Counted from the stretch's first letter, positions 45,083-55,942 are shown. The stretch: DNA of 64,000 nucleotides from Cyprinodon diabolis (GCA_030533445.1 CM060068.1:37493010-37557009); one strand, 5' to 3'. Numbers and translations are program-made. Notes: generated from the sequence alone by a model not told the origin.

Positions 45083-45317
45083 ATTCTTCATGTATTCATC
45101 TGAACACGGAGTCTTACAAACTTCTGGAAGGGGAAGCATTTTACTATGTGCCTGACGATGTCGAACCCAACCTACCTGATGAAAATATTACCTGGTACAA
45201 AAGTGGGCAGGAGATACAGAATATTACCACAGATGAGACACAGAGGATACATTACCATGGTGGAGCGCTCCTATTCTTAAACATCAGTGTTAATGATTCT
45301 GGTCATTACACTGCCAG
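45083..45317 (+). CDS. IL-1-receptor-like exon: Ig-type domain 1
   Basis: The exon runs from acceptor TCATTCATTAG to donor GTAGGA and encodes residues 22-99. It contains YKLLEGEAFYYVP, ENITWYKSGQEI (domain Trp) and LNISVNDSGHYTA, the DSGxYxA/C hallmark of the Ig F strand. The position usually held by Cys in DSGHYxC is Ala here, so the domain-1 disulfide pattern differs from IL1R1. Three N-glycosylation sequons are present. It starts in phase 1 and ends in phase 2. Confidence 0.85.
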
Positions 45318-45696
45318 GTAGGAATATTTGCCTGTTGCAAAAATCTTAGTTCAACTAGTTTGTCTCTTTAGCTGCTTTCAGGGTTCTCACCAGGATTGTT
45401 TCTTTTCTAAATATGCCAGCTACTTTTTCGTTCAATCTTTATCTTTGTTGTAGGTGATATTTTCATGTTTTCCGTTAATATACTGACTATCAAACTGACC
45501 CGGGGCACTGCTCTGATCCCCCCTGCAGCCGCAATAAGGGGCTACACAGCGGCACAGCAATGCTTCCATTTAGTGATTAGAACACTGGTAGGTTGAGCTT
45601 GACCGACCAGCCTTTTGCGAATCCTCTCAAACCTGGTCACTTCCTCCTTTCTTGCAAAGCTGGCTCACTGTCTGCTGGCGGCGCGGGAGCGCATGT

Positions 45697-47197
45697 CAGG
45701 GGCGTTGCTAGGCACAAAGCTTTACTGGGGCACTGGCCCCCTACCGCATATGCCCCTCCTGCCATACACAAATACAGACAAGCACACTGCCCCACCCTGA
45801 TAAATTCCTACCAAAATTACCGGTTGAGATATTAATGAGTGTAAGAGCATATTTGTTTTAACAAACATGAACATTTTCAACATTGCAGCTATAAAAAATA
45901 AGACATTACCAAATTTAAAAATAAAAATTTTCCTTATACACATTCTGAGGTACCGGTAATCATTAATTCCTAGGTTTCAAAGTTTTAGTTCAGGGGAAAG
46001 TTTAACTCAACCTGAACTAAGTTTCTCTTTTATTTTTTGAGCATTAAAGTGTACCTCCTATTTTTCCTTTTTGCGAAGCGGTCAATCACTAGACTGTGAC
46101 TCAGCTTAGAAAGTTCTTCCTTTTCAACTGATAAAATAGCAGGATGATGGAGCCTGTCTTGTACCATTGTGCACCTCGGCCAAGTGTGGAGCCTTCTCAA
46201 CACACTGAATGACCTTTCACAACTACAGCTGTTGACTGGGATTGTGAGGAGATCTGGATGACCTGCGTTAGTGTGGGGAACATGATGTTATCAAGCAAGT
46301 TGAAAACACACTGCATATCCTTGATGACAGGGCTTTCTTTTTCAACAATAAAAAGCTTTCAAACCATTTTGAATTAAATGAAAGTTTTTTTACTCCAAAT
46401 TTGTCCTGGGGATAGTAGGACAACTTCACTTGTTTAGGACCATCATGCTTTCCCCCTAAGTCACTAATGTCCCCTTCTTGTTTGTGGACGCTGGTTGTTG
46501 CTCCCTCATCACCTTCATGGTCCTGTCTCTCCTGTCTCTCACCTGTCTCTTGCCTGTCAGTCTCGCCTCCTCCTCCCTTTCCTACTCCAGCACCTTCATT
46601 CTCATTCTCTACAGCAAACATTAAAAAACGTAAATTTATAATTATGTAAATATCTATCATATTGCTTATAACGTTCCTAATGTAACTGCTTAGCTTAAAT
46701 CACTAATTCATCACGGGACCTCACCTCCCTCTCTCTCATCTTGTTTTACTGCTTCCCTGTCTCTGCTTCGTGTGAGGAATTTCCTGATATCCATCTACAA
46801 ACCAATGCAGTAATTTTCAGTTAGTAGCCTATAAATCATGTGGTTTCACTGGGAAAATAATTAAATTGACAGGTAAGAAACGTTACCAGAACTAAAAATG
46901 CGCCGTGGCCGCACAGTGTCCCATCCAACTCAGTTGAGAGCAGCGCCTTAGTTTACCTGCAGTTCATGCAGTGACATACGCTGACGTGGGGGGCGCTAAT
47001 ACATCCTCAATTCGGAGTTAACAACACACTTGCTGCGCATTTGAGTAGAAATATACGTCTCCTCCCGTTGGAATTATCTAAATTGATTCATTAAAAAAAT
47101 GTATCACTGTTGCAAATATTCATGAGATTTATACTGGGGCACAGCTCATTTATACTGGGGCACGTGCCCCAGTAAATGGGGTCTGGCGACGTTGATG
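45697..47197. mobile_element. hAT-type non-autonomous element, 8-bp duplication (1501 bp)
   Basis: The left end CAGGGGCGTTGCTAGGCAC and the inverted right end CATCAACGTCGCCAGACCCC share a TIR pattern, and inner ACTGGGGCAC words recur at both ends. The octamer GCGCATGT occurs directly outside both ends (45689-45696 and 47198-47205), the 8-bp target duplication expected of hAT. No transposase ORF remains. The minus-strand ORF 46268-46660 is acidic/Gly-rich and unassigned. It lies in intron 3 of the receptor-like gene. Confidence 0.8.
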
Positions 47198-47494
47198 GCG
47201 CATGTGTTTGCCTGCCTGGAAGGGCTCAGGGCGAGTCGATGACAGACTCTAAAGGGCGCTTGGTACACGTATTCACAGCCCAGTTTCTTCAGCCGTTACA
47301 CTCATTAAAAGTCAGTGTATTGATCAAATATTAGTGTAATTACGGCAGCTCTCAGTGTAACCAGCGTTTGTGCTAAAATGTGGTGTACACATACCTGGGA
47401 GTGGGAGCCCAGATGTCTGAAAGGCATATTGGACACAGAATGCTGGCGAGAACCCAGGCTTTGCTATTAATGTATGTGACTTCAAAATACTAAC

Positions 47495-48047
47495 TGTAAT
47501 GATCCAGACCGAAGACCCAAATTTTCAGCCAGAACACAGAATAAGGGCTTAAACAGTTTATTTAAAGCTCAGAACTTCAGGAGCACATCCACCGAGGGCC
47601 AGGGATTTCTTAAGAGTCCTCCCTTCAGTAAGATCAGCAGCTTGAATAGAGCAGATTGCTCCTTTAAACTGCTGTTGGGTGGCTTTGAGCACAGAGGCAG
47701 GATTTAGGTCCTGGAAGCCAGACTCAGACTTAGTGATCAGGGAGCTGGGCAGGAGGCTGAAGTCAAGAGGCAGAAACAGGGTCGTTGTCCAGAGGGCAGA
47801 GAAATCCAAAGAGGGCTAGGCAAAAAGGGAAAATCTGTGAAGCAAAGACTTGGTCAGGTAACTTTAAATGCTGGATACTGCTTGCTAGTTGGTTTGCAAT
47901 TATCTGGCCCTGTCTGCCTGCAACAGGCTGCCTTATAACTGCTCAAACACAGCTGAGAGACATTCTGCTGATTGCACTGCAGTGCAGCAGCTGGAGATGA
48001 TTGCACACAGGGAGACCAGAGCAGGCAGACAGGCCAGAATCATAACA
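47495..48047 (-). repeat. solo LTR with 6-bp target duplication (553 bp)
   Basis: On the minus strand it runs TGTTATGATTCTGG to GGATCATTACA. ACTAAC occurs on both sides (47489-47494 and 48048-48053). A TTATAAGG box and a downstream AATAAA on the minus strand are in LTR order. No internal sequence remains, consistent with LTR-LTR recombination. Confidence 0.75.
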
Positions 48048-48444
48048 ACTAACTCTGTTTTGTTTGATACGTAAACAGCGATACTTTAAATTGATTTTAT
48101 GGTTAGTGAGGGGAACGTGCAGAAACACAGCATATGGTAGGAGAGGGTGCTGCTGGTCACTTTGGCACTATCTCTGTGTTTTTATTTAATATGATGAGGA
48201 ATTCTGCTTCATTGAAACCATAGCAAAAAGTAAATTTAGACTTTGTAGCAGTTTATAGTCCTTGGACACGTGAGATGTTTTAAGATAATCCCCTATTTTT
48301 AATCTCTTGTTAAATTGACTGTGTTAAGAGAGTCACATGATCCTTAGAATGTTTAGTTTGCTGTTTTATTATAATATGCTTAAAACGGTATTTCTTATTT
48401 GAATTTTGAGATCAGATTATCTATAAATAAAATTTCTCTTACAG

Positions 48445-48625
48445 GGAAATTACTCCAGGTGGATGTTACCTCTACCATCTAAAAATTGCGGTCTACAACA
48501 GAAGCAGTCGAGAGAATCTCAACTATGGAGATAACAAGATCTCTGACTGGAATAAATGCGTTACCTGTCCAGATCCCGTTGTGAACACTTGCACAGCGTT
48601 TAATGGAACGTTTACCTGGTTTAAG
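48445..48625 (+). CDS. IL-1-receptor-like exon: linker and start of Ig domain 2
   Basis: The acceptor is TTTCTCTTACAG and the donor GTACAG. The exon starts in phase 2 (AG plus G makes Arg) and ends in phase 0 after TFTWFK. It contains GGCYLYHLKIAVYNRS and a Cys-rich stretch (KCVTCPDPVVNTC) that probably pairs with Cys residues of domains 1 and 2, as in other IL-1-receptor family ectodomains. Confidence 0.85.
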
Positions 48626-48854
48626 GTACAGGCAAACATGACTATAACAATCATTATTACATATTACTACCACTGTAATACATCTGAGGATAATTTTCAA
48701 GGTTCTTGCGTTTTCTTTGCAACAGATGTATATTTGATCATGTTTTATTTGGTATAAATATCATAAGACCAGACAATTTCCAAAAGGTTAATAGTTAATT
48801 CTTTCTTAGTGTTTCGCCCAACCATTCTGAAATCTTTCCCGTTTTTTGCTGCAG

Positions 48855-49005
48855 GGCAACAATTTTCTATCTGGTCATCATGAAAATAAATTGCGGGTGA
48901 ATAATGCAACAAAAAAAGATGAAGATACCTACACCTGCGTATGTACCTGGAAACACAATCACAAGGAGTACAAATCGTCAGGTTCCAGGAAACTTTTTGT
49001 TCCAG
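48855..49005 (+). CDS. IL-1-receptor-like exon: rest of Ig domain 2
   Basis: The exon is bounded by TTTTGCTGCAG and GTGAGTG, phase 0 to phase 1. It encodes a NKLRVNNATKKDEDTYTCVC segment (Ig F-strand Cys) and then TWKHNHKEYKSSGSRKLFV. The following intron (49006-55529) carries a MITE and an old Tc1 split by a Gypsy element. Confidence 0.85.
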
Positions 49006-49044
49006 GTGAGTGTTTTTTAGATTTAACCTGGAATATGCTTTCCC

Positions 49045-49476
49045 TTAAAGGGGGACACTGTTTTCTTTTACATTGGGCCCTTGATTTTACGTTATTACAT
49101 CATGTTCTACTCACCCATATGAGTTTTGTGTCATTTGGAGCCGTTCTGAAGATATTCGGTTAGGATATATCCACATGTCATTCACACTCCGCTTTGTTTT
49201 AAAAAAATATAAATATAAAATATATAACCGTGGATGTCTGGGGGACAGTGATTCACCTACATATTATGAATGCTGTCTTACCATAAAGAATACATTATGA
49301 ACAGTTTAGTTTGTACCTTCAAGTCGTTGCCCATAGGAAGACATTACTTGGATTACAAAACCGAATATCTTCAGAACAGCTTCAAATGTAACAAAACTAA
49401 TATGGGTGAGTAGAACATGATGTAATAATGTAAAATCAAGGGCCCAATGTAAAAAAAAATGTGCGTTCCCCTTTAA
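49045..49476. mobile_element. TTAA-flanked foldback MITE (432 bp)
   Basis: The ends are TTAAAGGGGGACACTG and CGTTCCCCTTTAA. Arms of about 120 bp (left 49045-49165, right 49357-49476) are inverted copies, for example CCGTTCTGAAGATATTCGGT against ACCGAATATCTTCAGAACAG. The terminal TTAA suggests piggyBac-type mobilisation. Confidence 0.8.
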
Positions 49477-50222
49477 TAAATACTATATTGAGGAAAGGTT
49501 TTTATGCCTCTATAAATTAAGAGGCAAAAAAACAGATTTATTGCCTTGTTTTGCTTCTAGGTTAACTTCGGTTTTTCATCAAACTAATTTTTCATGATCA
49601 TATCTACACGTTTCCTTTTCCTCTGAAAACAGTGAAAAAAAAGTTGCAGGAGCCTAAAACTCTTTAAAAAAAATGTACGAGTACAACTAGCAGTAATGTA
49701 TGGCAGCTTGAAATGCTTACACTGTGAGGAAATACGTATTTGAACACCCTGCTATTTTGCAAGTTCTCCCACTTAGAAATCATGGAGTCTGAAACTGTCA
49801 TCATAGGTGCGTGTCCACTGTCAGAGACATCATCTAAACAAAATCCAAAGATCACAATATATGATTTTTTTTTTTACTATTTACGCGTATGATACAGCTG
49901 TAAATAAGTATTTGAACACCTGTCTAGCAGCTAGAATTCTGACCCTCAAAGACCAGTTAGTCTGCCTTCAAAATGTCCGCCTCCACTCCATTTATGATCC
50001 TAAATTAGATGCACCTTTTTGAAGTCATTAGCTGCATAAAGACTCCTGTCCACCCCATACCATCAGTAAGAATCCAGCTACTAACATGGCCAAGACCAAA
50101 GAACTGTCCAAAGACACTAGAAGCAAAATTGTACACCTTCACAAGGCTGGAAAGGGCTATTGGGAAATTTCCAAGCAGCTGGGTGAAAAAAGGTCCACTG
50201 TTGGAGCAATCATTAGAACATG

Positions 50223-50395
50223 TGTTGTGTTGTGTTGCTATATAGAAGTAATCGAAATTAAGTAGCCTCCGTCTGGTTCAGCTTCAGTCCTTTCTTTTTA
50301 TTCTCCGTCTCCTCCTCCTTCACATACAGCAGTATCACATATCCATGTACAGAGCTCCCCCTACTGTCCTTTTAGTGCAATAACAGAACATCACA
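50223..50395 (-). repeat. 3' LTR of Gypsy element 3 (173 bp)
   Basis: As far as I can read by eye it is identical to 54635-54807. On the minus strand it runs TGTGATGTTCTG to ACACAACACAACA. The polypurine tract AGGAAAAGGGAAA lies immediately upstream (plus-strand 50396-50408). Confidence 0.92.
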
Positions 50396-50644
50396 TTTCC
50401 CTTTTCCTGAATCAATTACTTACATGTAACCTTTGCAGTGCATAACTCACAGCAGAAACTAAGTTTGTAACATTATCAGTTTAAATGTTAACCATGAGGA
50501 CTATAGTATGAACATTTACCTTTTATAGATATTTTTTTTTTGTTTATTTTACTTTAGCAGAACAGTAGTGCATCTTTACTTGTTTTGCAGAACAATAAAA
50601 CCAATCTGAACAGCAGTGATTCACCTTCAGTTTCACTTTTCACT

Positions 50645-53600
50645 TTATCTTACAAAACCCGTCAACCATCTTGGTGCATTTCTGGGTCTCTGACTTCTTC
50701 TTTGCGGTACAGCAGGAGATTCATTGCTGTTTTCCGGCAGTGCAAAGGTATCAAATACAGCGTCACTATTTTCTTCTGTACCAGCAATGATTTGTTTTGA
50801 GAAGTGTGCAAGTTTTGAAGCATTCCACTTGCGTCCGTCACTTAGTAAGAAAGTGTTTTGTCCAACTTTCTTCATGACAGTCCGTGGTTCTGTAAATCTG
50901 GAAGATCCTTTGGATACGTACCCTGGTCTGCGAATACGAACAGTGTCACCCACTTTGACTGTTGGTACTTTAGCTCTCATTTTCTTGTCTGTGTATTCCT
51001 TCATTTTATTTTGCTTTTGTTTCACCCTCTCTTGTATTTGAGCATGTGTTTTGCTTTTCAGTTCTACTGGGAGTATGTTTAACTTGGTGCGCATTTTTCT
51101 GTTTCTCAGTAGCTCAAATGGGGTTACTCCAGTGGTTGCATGAGGCGTAGCTCGGTAGTTGTGCAGGAATTCTGTTACAGCTTCTTTCCATGGGCTGTGA
51201 CTTTTTTCAGATGTTTGTATACAGTCCTTAAGTACTCTGTTGAATCTTTCCACAGCACCATTTGCTTTAGGGTAGTACACACTGGACCTTAAGTGCTGTA
51301 TCTCTCTCTCCTTCAGAAAAGTACTAAATGCATGAGAAGTAAACTGACAACCATTATCCGAAACAAGGTACATCGGATTACCTTCCCTACTGAACACAGT
51401 GGCTAAAAATCGAATTACAACCTCTGTATTGACAGTAGAAGCGAATGCAACCTCAGGCCATTTGCTGTGGTAATCTGTAAGTACAATAGCATAACGGCAG
51501 TCCCATGTAGCATTTTCAAATGGACCTGTAATATCTATTGCAACTTTTTCCCATGGTTTACTAGGGAATTCAACCGGAGTAAGTGGAGCAGGAGCAGTTA
51601 CGGCCACCTTATCACTGTACTGGCAGTTAACACAGGAAGCAATAACAGAATGTACAAATTTGTCCAATTGTGGCCACCAGAAAAGTTCACGCAGTCTCTG
51701 CTTGGTACGGACAATGCCTTGATGTCCTTCATGTGCTAAATCAACAACTCTGGCACGAAGCGAAGCAGGAACAACTAGTCGATCTGTCAATCTCAATACC
51801 AGTGAACCATGAACTGACAACTCATGTCGAACCTGAAAATATGGAGCGAGGTTCTCTGGAAGACCGTTTTTGCATCGGGGCCAACCTTTTTCAATCTGGT
51901 TGCGCAGTAGGGACAGTTCTGGACAGGTTTCACTGGCCGAAGTGAACTCTGGAAGAGAAATGGCACACAATGACTCTTTAAAAACAGCTGCAATCATGTC
52001 AGGTTCCTCTGTTGTCTCGGGTTCCACAGTTAGTGGTAATCTGGACAGGCAGTCAGCAGTAACGTTTTGGTGTCCTGGGCGGTAAGTGACGTCATACGTG
52101 AAGCAGAGTAGTCGAGCGGACCATCTGGCAATCCTTAGTCCAGCACGGCCAGAACCTTTAGAGGTGAGTAAAGTTGTAAGTGCTTGGTGATCTGTACGGA
52201 GAACAAAGTGACGACCCCATAGGTATGTTCTCCACCTTTCCACAGCCCAAACACAGGCAAGAGCTTCTCGTTCGACCGTGGAGTACTTGCGCTCGGTAGA
52301 CGAAAGAGTCCTGGATGCAAAAGCGACAATTCTCTCACTTTGATCCGAATGCAATTGAGTTAACACTGCGCCCAGTCCATAATCTGAAGCATCAGTGGTA
52401 ACATATGTTGGTAACTCAGGGTCATACAGAGCTAAGGCAGGACTGTTGACTATCAGTTCTTTAAGTGTAGTGAAGCTAGATTGTGCTTCTGCTGTCCATT
52501 TGAAGCTTAAGTCTGTGGAGTCTCTGAGCACCGCACGTAGTGGCTCACTAACAGTTGCAAAATCTGGAATAAACTTACTGTACCACGATGCAAGACCAAG
52601 GAAAGATCTCAGAGAAGATGTGTCGTGTGGAGCTGGTGCATGAATGACAGCAGTTACCCTATCCTGATCTGGTTGAAGGCCTTCTTTTGAAATAGTGTGA
52701 CCCAGGTATTTTAGTGAAGGTTGATTGAATTTGCATTTATGCATGTTTAGCTCAAGTCCCGCATCAGTCAAGGCTTGAAGCACTCTCCTTAGATTTTCAT
52801 CATGTTCCCTTTGTGTAGAGCCATAACAGATGACGTCATCCAGGTAAGCTTGAACACCTGGCAAACCTTTAAGGATAATTGACATCATTTTCTGAAACGC
52901 TGATGGGGCAGAAGCCAAGCCAAATGGAACTCTACAGAAACGAAAAAGTCCATCATGAGTGATAAAAGCTGTAATATCACGGCTTTCAGGATGCAGAGGC
53001 ATTTGGTGGTAAGCAGATGCTAAGTCAATTGTGGAAAAAACAGTAGCCCCCCGTAGATTTGAGAACAGTTCATCCATGTGTGGTAATGGATGGCAATCAG
53101 CAACAATAACTTTATTTGGCTCCCTTAAATCAACACACACACGTGGCTTTCCCCCATCTCTTCTTTGCGTCACGACTATGGAAGAAACCCAAGGAGAAGC
53201 ATCAATACGCTCTATAATGCCCTTATCCTGGAGATCTTTGAGCTCCTCTGAGACAGCTTGTCTCACAGAAAATGGGAGTCTCCTCAATTTTTGACGCACT
53301 GGAACAGCATCTGGCTGTATATGTACTTTGTGTATGAAGTTTTTAGCATAGCCGACTTCCTGAACTGACACTTCTGGAACATGGTCTGTTACAGTTTCTG
53401 GTGCAGCATTTTGAACCGTAGGGGTGGCTGGAGTACCAGCAGTAACAACTTTTCGTCCTTCCAGTCTCATTTGTAATGCCTGAAACAAATCCAAGCCAAG
53501 AAGAGCAGCACCTGACTCAACGACAACGAGAGTACCCACAGCTGAATGATTATCATGGGAAATGACAGCTTTTAAGCATCCTTTTACAGAAATTTTCTCT

Positions 53601-54622
53601 TTTGCATAACTAACAAGAGCAAATGTATGTTCCGTTAGCACAGATTCTGAAAAGCAGGTGCGGTAAATGTCCTCCGGAATAATAGACACCGATGAGCCTG
53701 TATCCACAATCAGCTCAATCTCTTTGCATCGGCCATTAACGGTGACTTGCACTGTGCAGAGGATCTTGTCTTGTACTGCATTATTCATGTAAAGGACTGT
53801 GGGCTCATTAATGACGACTTCACGTACCTCCTTTTGAGTCGAACGACACACTCGTGAAAAATGTCCCATTTTTCCACACTTATTACATGTCATTTTAGCA
53901 GCAGGGCATGAAGGTTTGTTAGCAAGGTGGTTGAAAGATCCACAGCGGAAGCAGGAACGGCTACCAGCAGCTTTAGCCGTGGCAAGAGCAGGATCCGGCT
54001 GCTTCTTCCTCGTGTCCCAGCGGCGGCTTGGTTTCGGTTGCTTTTGTATGGCCCTCACTGGGGCAGAAGCAGCAGCAGTAGCATCCGAAAGGACGTTAGC
54101 ATCCCTTAATCCACTTTCAATTTGCTGCGCCAATGTAGTAGCTTTAGCAAGTGTTAAGTCCGGTTCCAGTAATAATCTGTCTCTTATGCGAATATTAGCA
54201 ACACGTTCGATTAGTTGATCACGTAGCATTTGTTCCTCCATGTTCCCAAAATCACATGTAGCAGCCAACTCCCGCAAAGAAGCTAAGAATTGGTTTACCG
54301 TCTCATCTGTTCTCTGTGCTCGCTGTCGAAACTTGTGACGTTCAGCAATAACGTTCACCTTCGGCACAAAATGTTCTTTTAGGGCAGCAATAGCAGTATC
54401 ATACGTGTCTCCAGCATTCGGCAGGGTGTAGAAAAGCCTTTGGCCCTCCGTACCGAGGGCATGAAGCAGAACCGCACGCTTCCTGGCATCAGGCCAGCCA
54501 TCCCCCGACGCAGCTATCACCAACATGTAGTTGTCGAACATTTTCTGCCATGTTGTAAATGGTATCGCCGGTTCCCCCGGGCATGGCATGAATGGAGCAG
54601 GTAAAGGCACAGAAATAGACAT
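50645..54622 (-). CDS. gag-pol: Gag-Pol polyprotein of Gypsy element 3, intact
   Basis: The protein has 1325 residues from the ATG at 54622. The open frame itself begins with TTG abutting the LTR at 54634. Numbered from the ATG: capsid region about 20-170; two zinc knuckles, CFRCGSFNHLANKPSC near 224-239 and CNKCGKMGHFSRVC at 246-259; protease VDTGSS with DTG at 307-309; RT about 430-620 with YLDD at 593-596; RNase H TTDASDYGLG near 715; integrase HHCC finger (HEGHQGIVRTKQRL ... CVNC); and the D,D,E core (IDITGP, VSDNGCQF, NGAVERFN). A GPY-like C-terminal module (VGDTVRIRRPGYV) ends the protein. Gag and pol are fused in one frame, so neither frameshift nor readthrough is needed. All catalytic motifs are intact. 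Confidence 0.95.
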   Translation of the reverse strand: MSISVPLPAPFMPCPGEPAIPFTTWQKMFDNYMLVIAASGDGWPDARKRAVLLHALGTEGQRLFYTLPNAGDTYDTAIAALKEHFVPKVNVIAERHKFRQRAQRTDETVNQFLASLRELAATCDFGNMEEQMLRDQLIERVANIRIRDRLLLEPDLTLAKATTLAQQIESGLRDANVLSDATAAASAPVRAIQKQPKPSRRWDTRKKQPDPALATAKAAGSRSCFRCGSFNHLANKPSCPAAKMTCNKCGKMGHFSRVCRSTQKEVREVVINEPTVLYMNNAVQDKILCTVQVTVNGRCKEIELIVDTGSSVSIIPEDIYRTCFSESVLTEHTFALVSYAKEKISVKGCLKAVISHDNHSAVGTLVVVESGAALLGLDLFQALQMRLEGRKVVTAGTPATPTVQNAAPETVTDHVPEVSVQEVGYAKNFIHKVHIQPDAVPVRQKLRRLPFSVRQAVSEELKDLQDKGIIERIDASPWVSSIVVTQRRDGGKPRVCVDLREPNKVIVADCHPLPHMDELFSNLRGATVFSTIDLASAYHQMPLHPESRDITAFITHDGLFRFCRVPFGLASAPSAFQKMMSIILKGLPGVQAYLDDVICYGSTQREHDENLRRVLQALTDAGLELNMHKCKFNQPSLKYLGHTISKEGLQPDQDRVTAVIHAPAPHDTSSLRSFLGLASWYSKFIPDFATVSEPLRAVLRDSTDLSFKWTAEAQSSFTTLKELIVNSPALALYDPELPTYVTTDASDYGLGAVLTQLHSDQSERIVAFASRTLSSTERKYSTVEREALACVWAVERWRTYLWGRHFVLRTDHQALTTLLTSKGSGRAGLRIARWSARLLCFTYDVTYRPGHQNVTADCLSRLPLTVEPETTEEPDMIAAVFKESLCAISLPEFTSASETCPELSLLRNQIEKGWPRCKNGLPENLAPYFQVRHELSVHGSLVLRLTDRLVVPASLRARVVDLAHEGHQGIVRTKQRLRELFWWPQLDKFVHSVIASCVNCQYSDKVAVTAPAPLTPVEFPSKPWEKVAIDITGPFENATWDCRYAIVLTDYHSKWPEVAFASTVNTEVVIRFLATVFSREGNPMYLVSDNGCQFTSHAFSTFLKEREIQHLRSSVYYPKANGAVERFNRVLKDCIQTSEKSHSPWKEAVTEFLHNYRATPHATTGVTPFELLRNRKMRTKLNILPVELKSKTHAQIQERVKQKQNKMKEYTDKKMRAKVPTVKVGDTVRIRRPGYVSKGSSRFTEPRTVMKKVGQNTFLLSDGRKWNASKLAHFSKQIIAGTEENSDAVFDTFALPENSNESPAVPQRRSQRPRNAPRWLTGFVR

Positions 54623-54633
54623 CCTCGTCGCCA
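54620..54633 (-). promoter_or_regulatory. primer-binding site, tRNA-Ser type, overlapping the gag ATG
   Basis: One base after the 5' LTR the minus strand reads TGGCGACGAGGATG. This is complementary to the 3' end of vertebrate tRNA-Ser(GCU) as I remember it (ending CATCCTCGTCGCCA). The final ATG of the site is the gag-pol start codon. Confidence 0.7.
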
Positions 54634-54634
54634 A

Positions 54635-54807
54635 TGTTGTGTTGTGTTGCTATATAGAAGTAATCGAAATTAAGTAGCCTCCGTCTGGTTCAGCTTCAGT
54701 CCTTTCTTTTTATTCTCCGTCTCCTCCTCCTTCACATACAGCAGTATCACATATCCATGTACAGAGCTCCCCCTACTGTCCTTTTAGTGCAATAACAGAA
54801 CATCACA
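54635..54807 (-). repeat. 5' LTR of Gypsy element 3 (173 bp)
   Basis: Partner of 50223-50395, with no differences seen by eye. It is followed outside by the duplication ACATG (54808-54812). Confidence 0.92.
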
Positions 54808-55529
54808 ACATGGAAGAAGCTGAACATGACTGTCAGTTTCCCTCGGCCTGGGGCTCCATACAAGATCTCACCTCGTGGGGTCTCATTGATCCTAAGAAAG
54901 GTGAGAAATCTGCCCAGAACTACAAGGGAGGAGGTGGTCAATGACCTAAAAGGAACTGGGACCACTGTTTCCATGGTTACTGTTGGTAATACACTATCAT
55001 CGTTTGAATTCATGCATGGCACGGAAGGTTTCCCTGCTTAAACCAGCACATGTCAAGACCCGTCCTAAGTTTGACAAGTTTGCCTCTGGATCATCATTTG
55101 GATGATCCAGAGGAGTCATGTGAGAGAGTCATGTGGTCAGATGAGACCAAAATACGACTTTTTGGTCACAATTCCATTAACCATGTTTGGAGGAAGTACA
55201 ATGATGCGTACCATCCCACGAACACCATCCCTAATGTGAAGATGAGGCTGGTAGCATCATGCTTTGTATTAAGGAGAGGTTTGAGGCTGGGTCTTCCAAC
55301 ATAATAAAACCCGAGGCAGACAGCCAGGATAACCAAGGAGTGGCTCATATCTCCTATGATGACAATTTCAGACCCCTCCAATATTTCAAAGTATGAGAAC
55401 TTGGGGTGAAAATAGCACAGTGTTTAAATATTTTTTGTTTAGTGTAGTTCTCTTGACACACACTTTCTCAGGATGACTAAGGCTAATAAGGATAACATTG
55501 TGAACACCTTGCACCTTTGCTCTTTTCAG

Positions 55530-55595
55530 ATCCTACTATTTATTCTGATGTAGAAATCATTTCTCCAAGCGAGAAGGAGCAGCTGGTTGAAATAG
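55530..55595 (+). CDS. IL-1-receptor-like exon: linker into Ig domain 3
   Basis: A 66-bp exon with acceptor GCTCTTTTCAG and donor GTAAGAA, phase 1 to phase 1. It encodes DPTIYSDVEIISPSEKEQLV and then EI, the short strand that opens domain 3 in this family (compare PVIISP in IL1R1/IL1R2). Confidence 0.8.
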
Positions 55596-55942
55596 GTAAG
55601 AAAACTGATTGTAACGTTAAAGTTAAGTCCTGGTCTGAGTTTATGACATAAAATCACAAGAATATACAAAACTAGAAAATTTCTAAAGAAATTTTGAGGG
55701 GGGCCACCTACTGCCCGTCTGGGGAACCGGGCCAATACGGCCCTGGCAAGTGACGTCGGGGCTCCCCAGACCAACTGCTTACGCCTTTGAGGGCTGCTGA
55801 GGGAAGGAAAGAGGGCAAGTTCATGGGCAAAGAGAGCTGTGTGCCACTTGTGCTGAAATCTGGGAAATAGACGTGCACAGCGTATGATGCACAAGGGTAA
55901 TATGGGTTGTCCATATTGAAACACAGTGGGTAAAGCCCAGTT

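Larger units (their letters stand above)
50223..54807 (-). mobile_element. Ty3/Gypsy element 3, intact, very recent (4585 bp)
   Basis: The element has two apparently identical 173-bp LTRs, a 5-bp target duplication ACATG (50218-50222 and 54808-54812), a tRNA-type primer site, a single gag-pol ORF and a polypurine tract. It lacks env and chromodomain. Short LTRs, the single ORF and a PBS matching tRNA-Ser suggest a Mag/SURL-like lineage, though that is inferred. It interrupts a Tc1 relic within intron 5 of the receptor-like gene, opposite to its transcription. Confidence 0.95.
49720..55415 (+). mobile_element. old Tc1/mariner copy, split by Gypsy element 3
   Basis: The left TIR begins at 49720 (CACTGTGAGGAAATACGTAT) after TA at 49718-49719. 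Transposase-like sequence starts at ATGGCCAAGACCAAAGAACT (50086) and continues to 50222. It resumes at 54808 after the Gypsy insertion, with remnants such as SDETKIRLFGHN and NHVWRKYNDAYHP near 55139-55213. The right TIR is degraded or missing. Stops and frame changes show a dead copy. Confidence 0.7.
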
